Shown in pieces: positions 54,478 to 64,000 of a DNA stretch of 64,000 nucleotides. Under the pieces are notes generated by a model. That model ran no database searches. It was not told the DNA's origin and saw only the letters and a list, made by a program, of their open reading frames with translations. Every line of letters starts with the position of its first letter. Position 1 is the stretch's first letter. This stretch comes from Endothia cerciana. Lineage: Eukaryota; Ascomycota; Sordariomycetes; Diaporthales; Cryphonectriaceae. The stretch spans positions 682,001-746,000 of the forward strand of contig JALRMH010000004.1 in NCBI GenBank assembly GCA_026119935.1, written 5' to 3'. The position numbers were made by a program, and so were the translations under genes.

Positions 54478-57430
54478 TTATGCTGCTCCTCTGTTTGCCA
54501 TCGCTGCTCTGCCTGGTGGGATACCTGACACTTGATAGGGGTCATCTGCTGGATTGTCGCTGCTCACTCCGTCGTTGCTGTCATCCAGAATGTCTTCGTC
54601 ATCATCCGCGTCGACAAGGTTACATGCTTCCATCTTTTCCATCAACTCTGCAGCGCTTGGGTCCGGAAATCCTTGCTTTATTGCAGTCCTCAATTTTTTC
54701 CATGGGAGTTCTTCCCTCGCATTTGCAAAGATGTCAATCGAAAAATGAACAAAAGCTTCCGGAAGGTGCAGCTTGGATCGATCGGACTTCGAGAGGTCCT
54801 CATCCCGTAGTGTCTTCGCCCGATTGCAGAGTCGGTCCCACAGAGTGACACCCGGGCCATGCTCCAGCAGTAGCAGGTGGTAAATATTATGGAATCAGCA
54901 TTATTTCGAGAATATGAAGAAACACGGGGCAACTGTCCCAATTCCACCCTATGGCCTCCGTGAAAGGGCGAAAGAAGAATCCTCCCCATGCCTGTAGCTC
55001 GGACTTGGTAGAGGTAGCAGTCGGAATAACCGGGCTTGGGTCGGTGCCGAGTCTGAGCAGATCATCCATGACATGTAGCATGTGTACGAAATCTGCACCT
55101 GGTATTTCCATGCATTGACGGAACATCGAAACAAGAAATGGCCTGGTGATCTGCGAACGAGCGACTGTCTCGCGATGACTGGTTGTCTCAGTGTGTATGC
55201 CTGAAGTCTGATCGTTCCAGAATATATCAGAGTCTATATCTCCTGGTTGTCGAGCCAGCCTCTCCAAGTAATCCGGATGCTCATGGATTCTCAGCAGGAG
55301 ATGATCCCAAAGTCCACAATAGTAAAATCGACCCTGCAATGCCAAGACACAGTCTGTCATCCGGCCCTCTGGTTTGATTATCCTGTGGCAGCCAATCCTC
55401 CAATTACTGAGGAAAAGTCATCCAAAATTTTGTTGACGTTGCCGACATGTTGAGATGCATTATCGTTGAGAGTTGATATCTCGCGAGCAGAATAAAGGGC
55501 TGAACTAATAATACATACCCAGTCATCTTGGCGGTGAGGATGTTTGAGCCAAACCAGGTGGGCGCGAAGGATTGACAGAGTTGCGTTGAAATCTGTCCTG
55601 GCTTTCTGTTTCAGGTAGACTTGCATCGGTCCAGTTGCTAACCAGTCCTTTACCGAGCGGTGAATGAACTGGACATTGTGTTTATCGTCGATCTCGAGAA
55701 GTCCCTTGCAGTAATCATCGAAACGACCAGCCGTATGAGAACGGGCGCAGGCGACCTGGTCCTCTCCAAATGGCTCAATAAGCTCTTTCGCGGCAAAGTC
55801 GATGTCATCGTACTCCTTCTCATGGAATTAATACACCATGAAATGATATGGACTCCTGTTGGAGGTAGAAAGTTGCAGGAAGCTGGCCATTTCCGAGTGA
55901 TAGACGTGGGGAATGGTTTTTAAAATCTGTTCGAGAAATAGCTCCAACTCAGGGTGAAAACTCTCAAGCATCGATTGCAGCTTCTTAAATTTGTCGCCGT
56001 TGGTAATGCCCATTCGGAGGAGCCTCATCACGGGGGAATCCCAAAGGAAAACGCTTTAAGAGCGGTCCGTGATCCTCTTGACCAGCGTCTCCCCTTGGAC
56101 AGCGCTGACCGTCTCAGCCCATTTTGGGTGGCCATTGAGCCGACTCCTAGTAAACTCAAGTATATCACCTCTGGTAAGCTCATGCATGTATATTTTGGAT
56201 GACGGTGATGTGCCGAAGGTATCCTTAAAGACGTTCCAGGGTCGGCTCGAAACACACAGTTTGAGAATCGGAGACTGAGAAAGGTCGGCGAGGACCTGTG
56301 CCATGTCTTGATGATCATGTTCATGGTCACACTCAAACTCATCCAGGCCATCGATGAAAATACATAATCGAGCTCTGCTGGATGATTGTGTGACCACCTG
56401 CTTGAGAGAGTCTCGAAGCTCGCGCACAGACCAAGCTCGAGAAGCGTCCAGAGGGTGAGCGTCGGGACGCTGAGGGTCACGCCACCGCTTCTTGCAGACC
56501 GCCGAGGTCATCTCCGGTGCTTGTTGCAGTATGTCAAGCAGGAGGGATCGCCAGAGACCCTGTGCGGGCTTCTGCATTTTGGTTCCAGAGCTCCAGAAGT
56601 AATGCCTGGCGATGATGATGGGTTGAGGTGAAGCCCATGAAGCCAACGCACCCCGGGTTCCATCGTGGTCGGCCACAAACTTCATGAAGGTAGACTTCCC
56701 AGAACCTGGCTTTCCCGTCACCCAGAAGAGTCCGCTTCCGGACCGGACCACCCAAGTAGGTCACCTTGGTCGGCCTTGCTACTGCCAGCTTCTGTCGGAC
56801 CCTGTGCCGTTGGATATTTCAAGGCCCACTCGAATGTCCGTTCGTGTGCCTCCGGGATAATCTCGTGTCTTGCATGCCGTTCATTATAATCCAGACTGGT
56901 GATGATCCTTTGCGCCTCCTTGATATCCTAGCTCTCCAAGGATAGCCCCTTCAGTTGTGTGACAAGCAGTCTCATCTGTCCCTCTGCGTCTGCGCTTGGG
57001 CGAGGCGTTGTGTTGAAATGACAGACCTCGTCTAGGGTGTGGGACACGTGTTTTTTGATCTCTTGGAGCCTCCCATCATGAATCGAGACCAGGTGTTTCG
57101 TTTCGCTTTTCAGCTCTTTTACGTCGGCTTGAAGGCTCTTTCCGATCTCCCTATCAGAACGTCAATGAGAATTCTCAGATCATCACCGACAGACAGAAGC
57201 CTACATTATAACTGCACACATATGAAGTATTATCGAGGACTCGTACTTGTTGAGGCGACCGTGAAGTTGGCGGAGTGAGTCCTCCTTTCATGTCAAAGCT
57301 GTCCTTCAGCGCTTCTCTAAAACTTTTCCATGCGACAGGGTGCGCAGCACTTGCGGTCCGAACGACGCGGGACTCGCATAGACTAAGATGCTGGACGGCT
57401 CAAACTTGAACAAGTAGTCTGGATGTGAGT
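54478..57430 (-). pseudogene. broken NACHT (NLR-like) gene
   Basis: Fungal NACHT proteins are NTPases related to animal NLRs and act in non-self recognition and cell death. The N-terminal part reads KKHVSHTLDEVCHFNTTPRP and a helix LVTQLKGLSLES, where TAG replaces a sense codon before DIKEAQRIITSLDYNERHAR and AHERTFEWAL. A frame change near 56,750 precedes the NTPase core (56751-56056): GLFWVTGKPGSGKSTFMKF (Walker A), RLCIFIDGLDEFECDHEHD (Walker B), KLCVSSRPWNVF (sensor). A stop at 56056 interrupts the helical domain, which goes on in other frames (RRLESFHP-like ESFHPELELFLEQIL, FIHRSVKDWLATGPMQVY, LQGRFYYCGLWDHLLLRIHE). The last 120 codons to 54478 are open (HLPEAFVHFSIDIFANAREE). Total length equals a normal gene of about 980 codons. 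At least four lesions are seen. Confidence 0.82.
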
Positions 57431-58961
57431 GATATACACGTTAGGAGCGTAACCTTTCATGCGCAAGAGACTGGGCACCGTCATTTTCCTGGAACAAGAG
57501 GGTTAACGGACGGGATGGACGATGTCGGAAAGGATAACGGATAGAATTGTGCTGAAGACCAATAGTCGATTGAGCTGATACAAAGAGTTTCCGCTCCCAC
57601 CGCACCCGTCCACTGACGAAGATGTATTCCACAATTGCGTTCCTTCGAGATTCAAGTGTTCGGACCCAAGTTGGCGCGGGCCTGCGGTCACCGAATGCAG
57701 TCAGGCGCATCAGATAGCAACCTGGCAGGTGTGGAGATTCAGTTCGTTTACGTGGGGTCGAAATGACCCAGCCTAATCGTATGACCGCAGCGGTCGAGTA
57801 GTCTGCCGTATTTGGTGATAAATCAACCTTGCACTGGACCAAAGTGATGAGATCAGGTAGAGTGAAAAGGTTTCATGTGCTCATGCTTTGTTTACTCTTA
57901 TAACCTTTTCTAAAAGCTTCAGAATTATTGAATACTTAGTACGATAGCTAGTCCCATTAAGCCCCCCTCCCAAAAAAAACACCAAAACTACTTCTCTTGC
58001 TCTACCTTTTTTTCTTCTTTTTCCTTTCACACTCTTCTCTGCATGCAGACGTCCCGGTGGTCTCCAGTCAAGGCAACTCGCTCTTCGCAACGGAGCAGAG
58101 CACTGAGGAGCCCGGTGTGCCTATCAAGGACGACCATCCGTACGTGGCACGATTTCCTGGTGGGAATTTGACCCCCAACAGAGAACACACAAAAGATAAC
58201 GTTCAGTTAGATATAGCACACTTCGGAAAAAAGTCGTGGATGAGCGGGACCACGAAAGGCTCGGCCACATGTGAGCTGCCGGGCAAGGACTGGAACAGTG
58301 CCGGGCCATAGAATTGTCCCTCTCCTGCACTTGTAAATGCTTCCTGTTTTTTCCAAGTGATCCATACTACGCCTGAAAGGGGCCTTTCTAGTCACGAAGA
58401 CGTGGTCAGACTCGAAGTTTCCAATGTCGCTTCCCATGTCAGTGGGAGGGGCCAGAAGATGTCTCTCCCGCCGGGGAGTTTGGCCCCGATGGGCGCCCGA
58501 GGTGGTCCGTGGTACTCTGTTTGATATATTATGCACATTCCCTAAGGGCAGGGGTTCTGTGCTGTCCATATAGAAAGTACCAGAATGTATAATCAAAGCC
58601 TCAGGCTCATTGCAATAACGACTTCCTTAGCGGGGTCTCATACTCCGCCTACTCATTCCATGAGCCTCAGTGCCCTTACATGGAGCTTCTTTTAATTTGT
58701 CAGCGTGCATGCCGAAGTCTTGTGGATGTTCTCCATATATGATACGATCAGACTTACATAGGGGCTTTTTAATTTGTCAGCATACATATAGAAACTCTTG
58801 TCGATGTTTTCTATATATGGTAAGATCGGACACGAAGGGTGGTTTAGCAAGCAGACCAGTATTTCCGGATATCGCCAGCCCTCCCTCCCTTCACGTCAAC
58901 AACAATACACCTATACACCTACACAGGTCTCCATCCTCACCCTTCCCACACCACGCCCACC
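57431..58961. other. spacer with a tandem duplication
   Basis: A 134-codon open frame on - (57842-57441) shows no recognised domain. A diverged 78-bp tandem duplication lies at 58677-58832. The last 100 bases before 58962 are the probable leader of the MDR gene. Confidence 0.4.
58677..58832. repeat. 78-bp diverged tandem duplication
   Basis: Two units (58677-58754 and 58755-58832) both start TACAT and share TTTAATTTGTCAGC and TATATATG-type blocks, with many C/T and G/A differences. Confidence 0.75.
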
Positions 58962-60050
58962 ATGGCTCAAACCACCAAACAGTGGCTCCTTGCCTCCCGC
59001 CCCTCTGGCCTGCCCGCCCTCACTGGGCCGAACCCAACCTTCAAGCTCACCACCAAGCCCGTCCCCGCCCTCCAGGACGGCCAAGTCCTCCTCAAGACCC
59101 TCTACCTCTCCAACGACCCCGTCCAGCGCATCTGGCTTGACAACGCCCCCGACAAGCCCCGCCTCTACACCCCTCCCGTGCACCTGGGCGAGCCCATGCG
59201 CAGCATCGTGCAGGCGGAGGTCCTACTGAGCCGCGCGCCCGGGATCAGGACGGGCGACGTCGTCCTCGCCGTGACCGGGTGGAGCGAGCTGAGCGTCGTC
59301 GACGTCGAAGCCGGAGCCGCCGGCCTTTCCGGCCTGATCGGTCCGCCCCTCGCGCTGCCGCCGCCGGTGGGCATCCCGCCGACGGCCTACCTCGGCGCAC
59401 TGGGCCTCCCGGGGCTGTCGGCGTACGTGGGGCTCCTGCACGTGGGGCGCGCGGGGCCGAGCGACGTGGTCGTCGTGTCGGGCGCGGCGGGTGCGGTGGG
59501 CTCGCTGGCCGTGCGCATCGCCAAGGCCGTCCTCGGGTGCAAGAGGGTCGTCGGGATCGCGGGCGGGCCGGCGAAGTGCGAGTGGGTGCGGGGGATCGGC
59601 GCGGACGCGTGCGTCGACTACAAGGCCGCGGACTTCCAGGACCAGCTCGCCGCGGCGACGTCTGGTGGGCTTGTGGACGTGTACTTTGACAACGTCGGCG
59701 GGAGCCTGCTCGATGTTGTGATGGGAAGGATGGGGTTGGGGGCGAGGCTGGTCGCGTGTGGTGCGACGGGGAATTACAACGCGGCTGGGGAGGGGCCAGC
59801 GGTGCCGAGGCTGACGAATTGGGTTGAGTTTGTGATGAAGAAGATGGAGGCTAGAGCGTTCCAGGTGATGGACTTTTTGGACAAGCAGGCGGAGTTTCAA
59901 GAGATGATGCTGGCGGCGGTGAAGGAGGGCAAGCTGGATCTCAGGGAGACGGACTACGTGATTGAGGCTAAGATTGAGGATGTTCCCGCTGTCTGGGTGA
60001 AGCTGTTTGAGGGCGTGAATACTGGGAAGTTCATTACCAAACTGGTGTGA
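58962..60050 (+). CDS. zinc-independent medium-chain reductase (PTGR/LTB4DH-like)
   Basis: 362-residue intronless frame at a near-perfect start context (CCACCATGG). It belongs to the medium-chain dehydrogenase/reductase superfamily, subgroup of NADP-dependent alkenal double-bond reductases and leukotriene B4 dehydrogenases. Visible marks: LKTLYLSNDPVQRIW (about 44-58), the nucleotide-binding VVVSGAAGAVGSLAVRIAK (170-188), KRVVGIAGGPAKCEWV (194-209) and DVYFDNVGGSLLDVVMGRM (239-257), then GATGNYN and the C-terminal VNTGKFITKLV. The Cys/His zinc ligands of alcohol dehydrogenases are absent, as expected. The likely reaction is NADPH-dependent reduction of alpha,beta-unsaturated carbonyls. Soluble, no signal peptide. 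The coding strand is strongly GC3-rich. Confidence 0.92.
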   Translation: MAQTTKQWLLASRPSGLPALTGPNPTFKLTTKPVPALQDGQVLLKTLYLSNDPVQRIWLDNAPDKPRLYTPPVHLGEPMRSIVQAEVLLSRAPGIRTGDVVLAVTGWSELSVVDVEAGAAGLSGLIGPPLALPPPVGIPPTAYLGALGLPGLSAYVGLLHVGRAGPSDVVVVSGAAGAVGSLAVRIAKAVLGCKRVVGIAGGPAKCEWVRGIGADACVDYKAADFQDQLAAATSGGLVDVYFDNVGGSLLDVVMGRMGLGARLVACGATGNYNAAGEGPAVPRLTNWVEFVMKKMEARAFQVMDFLDKQAEFQEMMLAAVKEGKLDLRETDYVIEAKIEDVPAVWVKLFEGVNTGKFITKLV

Positions 60051-62766
60051 GTTCTTCGCCCGAGGTGGGCTTGGGGGGGGGGGGGGGACGTAGAGGAATG
60101 CTTATAGAGCCCGGACATTTATCTTAGATAGCGTTGAGTTGTTACAGTATTGCCCTTTCTCAAAAGCATCCATACCTCTACAACCCCTGGATTCGGTAAT
60201 AAGCATCTGGCAATTTATCTTATAAATAAGCTTAGCAATAAAGTAATATCTAGACGTCCGTGTCTTGTCATACTACGCACTACATTTTCAGCATTTAACA
60301 AGCTCCATGTCGCTTTTCGAAGTGCGGTTCTACCAGGAGAGCACCGGTCATGTCTATCCAGCTCATGCCAGACTAGATGGAATAGCACGGGCCGCGTACT
60401 AATGAGCCATCATTGCTGTTGGTACCATCACACTCTGCTTCCCAATAAACATTTGGGCCTTGTAGCCCCCATACTACAGGAGACGTTAATTGCTGAGGTC
60501 TCCTCGTGATATCTAGGCTCATGAGGAAGCAGCCGGGTGTAGGCGTCTGAGGTTGGCTCACGGTCTGGGTGTGACCAAGAGTGATTGGTCGCAAGACTAG
60601 GCCACTGCTCAAGTTATTCTCCCCCCTTCGAGCGCAAAACAAGATCAAATAAGTGCTTGAAAGATAGAAAAATGTACTGTGAGCAATATGAAAAGTTGAA
60701 TAGAAGATAGGGTCGGCGAGGGGCGATGATGTGATTCACAAGCATGGACGACGACCTACTGTGCCCGCACAGCACGGGCCGTCATAGTTGCGCTCGTTCC
60801 CAATCACTCAACCCCCTCAGGTCCCGAATTATTATAGAAGGCGGCGGTGGCTTCGATAATCCTTGTACGAGGGGAGGGGGGGACACTTCCTTGGCTATAC
60901 CCACTGCCGTCGCGAGAGATGGGCATCGAATGGCAGACCCGAGGTTGGAACGTGCAACACCAGACCACACTCATGGCAGGTGATCACAGATAGAGACGAC
61001 GGCAGACATCAGGACGGGGAAATGACATATCGCCCACATACACCAAGCATAAAATCAGCTGACCGGGTCCTCATGTGTGACGCCGGCTCCGTCACGCAGA
61101 GGTCGAGGAGAGGGGCGGTCGAACCCTTAAGCGCCGCGGTGGAGAGCATGTTCGTGCTGGGGGCCTGCAAGCGGTACGACACCTGAAGATTGAATCGAGG
61201 TAGAATTATCAGGGCACTAGACCCAATTCTATGGGACATTAAGGAGAGTTGGTGGGTTGGGGATACGACCTGTCGAAAGGGCTACTCGAAGGGGGGGGAA
61301 GGCGAGGGTGTGCTTGGGGGAACGATGCCATTCGCACAGGATGATGTAAATGAATTTCCGGTTTAAGATGGACGAAAGGGGATAGATTTCTCAGCCGCGC
61401 CTATGAGGTCCGGCTCCCTGGCGCCCCAGAGTCATCCCTGCCGGCAATCCTCCTCGAGATGGTGTATGAGGCATGTGTGAGACCTCATAGGCCACATGAG
61501 GAAAGATGAGAGTCTCCACCTCCGGCAGGCCCCATTCAGTGAGCCGCTGTCAGATAAGACTGGACCCGGTCGTCGGGGCATCGCGTGCGCGGGACAATGA
61601 GGAAAAGGGAAGAAAAAAAATAAAAAAAATAAATGGATGGACGACCCCTAGGTAAGGATCTTGACCGAGCGGGTGCAGGTGAGGTCAGCGGCGCCGATAC
61701 GCATCTCGTCGGAGATCCTGTCCGTGACCACATGATGACACATGACTTATAGAGGTCCAGAGTGGTCGAGCCTGTCATGGGCTGATAATCGAAGGGAGCG
61801 GTCCTGCATATGGTGACTACCAACCAGCAGAAGCTAGTAATCCACTCGAGGGCCCAATATCACAACCTACCCCGCCGCGCACCAGCCAAGCAGCCATTCC
61901 TAGACACCGTGGCCGAGAGCGAGGAGAAGACGATCATGAGCGTGTGGCCGATCGTGTTCGACGAGGTCTTTTTGCCGATGGGTCTTTCTGTGGGCATGAT
62001 TCGAAGGCGCCATGGTCTCGACAGGCCCAGACTTCTCGATGCTGATATTACCAGGGACATCGATATCGAACTCGTGCAGCATGTGACCATCCTCACCGCT
62101 GGAGATATCGGAGGAGAAGGAAAAGAAGAGAGAAGTCGCCGAGCGCGGCTGAGATTATGCAGGTTGCGCAGAGAATGTCTCAGATGATGTCTGGCCTTGC
62201 TGGATCTGCAGTCATGACGCCGCCCACGGTCGCGCCGGGCCTCACCGAGGATGTCCTCGTGACGACTGGGCCATGGACGTGGGGGGGGCGGTCAAGGGGG
62301 ATTTGAAGCTGGTTGACTTCGAACATCTGCGCCCATGAACTGCTGTGCGGCCTGCGGTTGATCTCAGATGAAGCCAGGTATAGCGTTGGCCCTCTGCGCG
62401 ATCGTAGTCCCTCATGAGACCGTGAGGGTCGTGCGTTGTGGATGAGTGAGTGCTCAACCCAGAACCCACTCCTCATCTTGGTGAGGACTCCCACACCGGG
62501 GGCCACCCCGGCCCAGGCGCCTCAACGATCCAATGAGATGCACGACATCAGAATCTTCACCCCTGCCCCAGGAGATGTCACTTTGTATATCTCAGAAATC
62601 CACTCTACCATCGACAGTGGGATGATACCCGGGGGATGATTTTCTCCAAGTTAACCTTCAATCATCCATGGTTCCCCCCTCGGTGAGATGCACTAGGGAT
62701 CTACATGGTACTTCGAAAGGGAGAAGGTCAACGAGCGCTCATGATGTCGGGACGTCCGCACAGGGG

Positions 62767-62801
<35 letters not shown>

Positions 62802-64000
62802 AGGGAGGGAGGTCGCCTTTGATGCGACCAGCCGTCTCGCCATACTCTGCGCCACGTCACAAGCCTCGCCTTCCGCATCCCGGCCAAGCAGGCCAGGTTT
62901 TTCTCCCTTCCCTGACCTCGACTGTGGCGGAGCATCGCATCTGCATGCACTCGCCACGCGTGCGAGCTCGCCTCTTCCGACGACAGGCTCAAAGCACCAG
63001 CAACACCGTTGGACAGGAGACGGACCCAAGTCATGCAGGACACGCAGAAGCGTCTGCAGCGGGGCGTCGGGTCATGTCTCTGATCGGCCCTGGGACCTGC
63101 ATGCAGGCTCCAGTCCTCCTGCAGATTTTTTTTCTCTTTCTGACCTGGCTCTGTGCGCGATTGCCCTCGTCGCAAACAAGAAGAAGAGGGGGGGAAACAG
63201 GAAGAGGAATGGTACCTGCGCCGCGCCAACGCATAGGTTCCGCCACCTTCTCGACGATCGCGTGCATATTTTCAGCTGCCTCCGCTCGCTCTCTCGCTTG
63301 GTCTGCGAATGATAGCATACGGCCTGCCTTGGGGGGTCCCGGCACATGCAGGTGCTGAGGCGGACTGCGACCCAGTTCTCCCAGGCGACAACCGCCGGGC
63401 ATCTCTAATGCTTCGTCAGATGATGATGCTGCTGCTGGCCTGGTCGCTGGAGATGATATGCAGGACCCATGGTCCGGTTTTCTATTCTCGTCCAAGCTGT
63501 GCATGCGACCTGTCACTCTTCTGAAACGAGTCGATTGTTGTTCGCTGGTCTTATTGGGCCCCGTGCTGTCGTCCGTAGCAGCACTACCTTGGGACACGAG
63601 GGATCTAGACCGTGGCCCCAGAACTCTGCGTGGATGACACCGGTGGTTATGGTGATGTCTACCACGAGCTGTACTTTGTCCAATATCTAGGAGGCATCAA
63701 TCTCAACACCCTCGCGGGGCCCGGAGCACATCCTTCCAGGCCGGCTTGCTTCCGCGGCGGGCGCCGAAGGTGGATATTTGGTGGACTAGCGTTTAACTAC
63801 AACCGTACAGGCAGTAGGCTCCTTCACCCGACTGCCCAACTCGGCGGCGCGCATGAAGGGTGGTGTTGCGCCTGTCGAGCAAGAGGACCCGAGAGAAGGA
63901 AAATAAAAGAAAGTAACGACGAGAAAAGGACGCAGCTACCGGGGAGGGGGTATATGTGAGTCGCCCGATCCGGTATTAACCAGGGGCGCTGTGGTCATCT
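60051..64000. other. 3.9-kb terminal stretch without a recognised gene
   Basis: A G15 run (60073-60087) follows the MDR gene. Open frames occur on both strands, for example 61810-62187 (+) and 63031-63597 (-, with FADQARERAEAAENM and a Pro/Ser-rich start), but none has motifs, paired exons or a context I can support. A single short segment on + at about 61,430-61,510 (SLPAILLEMVYEACVR) recalls the start of an F-box or DUF-type fungal protein. Confidence 0.35.
62766..62811. repeat. (GA)n microsatellite with GGGAGA tail
   Basis: About twelve GA units followed by GGGAGA-type repeats. Confidence 0.9.

Noticed and set aside
61430..61515. SLPAILLEMVYEACVR, like the start of a fungal F-box or DUF protein
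   Set aside because: Only about 25 codons before a stop and no supporting sequence downstream.
1..64000. Transposon or retroelement, CRISPR array, bacterial operon
   Set aside because: No transposase, reverse transcriptase, long terminal repeats, regularly spaced repeats or bacterial gene organisation were found.

Overview
The window is nuclear DNA from a filamentous ascomycete (Pezizomycotina, most likely Sordariomycetes). This rests on short GT..AG introns of 51-134 nt, Kozak-type starts, long gene-poor spacers, and gene families typical of these fungi: HET, NACHT, Clr5, fungal C2H2, multicopper oxidase and endosomal SPRY proteins. There is also a dispersed 5S rRNA gene lying outside any rDNA array. 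No bacterial, viral or CRISPR features were seen, and no intact transposon.

Layout. 0.5-1.4 kb: broken HET-domain gene (+). 1.6-2.9 kb: amidoligase-family gene (-). 5.6-6.6 kb: disordered protein ending in a PP1-docking-like motif (+). 7.5-9.6 kb: decayed multicopper oxidase (+). 10.9-11.8 kb: endonuclease/exonuclease/phosphatase-family enzyme (+). 16.2-18.0 kb: large disordered protein (+). 19.8-20.4 kb: BTB-like fragment (-). 22.5-23.7 kb: single-pass membrane protein (+). 24.2-25.3 kb: broken Clr5 gene (-). 26.0-27.9 kb: DCR2-type metallophosphoesterase with four exons (+). 28.7-31.4 kb: HET-like gene (-), divergent from a multi-pass membrane protein gene at 31.9-33.2 kb (+). 33.9-35.0 kb: broken short-chain dehydrogenase (+). 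36.4-37.9 kb: broken C2H2 gene (-). 41.1-42.8 kb: SSH4/EAR1-type ubiquitin-ligase adaptor (-). 45.5 kb: 5S rRNA (-). 46.3-46.6 kb: small two-exon secreted or membrane protein (-). 47.8-48.7 kb: C2H2/coiled-coil gene (+). 49.1-50.1 kb: frameshifted F-box-like gene (+). 50.4-51.3 kb: LCM/TcmP-type methyltransferase (-). 52.2-53.1 kb: SAP-domain THO1/SARNP homologue (+). 54.5-57.4 kb: broken NACHT (NLR-like) gene (-). 59.0-60.1 kb: zinc-independent MDR reductase (+). The last 4 kb shows no recognisable gene.

Two kinds of gene alternate here. Conserved cellular genes (DCR2, SSH4, THO1, MDR) are intact and correctly spliced. Accessory genes tied to non-self recognition, regulation and secondary metabolism (HET, NACHT, Clr5, C2H2, SDR, laccase-like, F-box-like) are mostly broken by one or a few indels and stops. 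The observations most worth following are the 5S rRNA with paired, apparently compensatory changes, the divergent HET/membrane-protein pair, the small two-exon gene, the in-frame repeat just past the THO1 stop codon, and the copper-ligand loss in the decayed oxidase. All functional calls come from reading the sequence by eye against remembered families; no database search was run.
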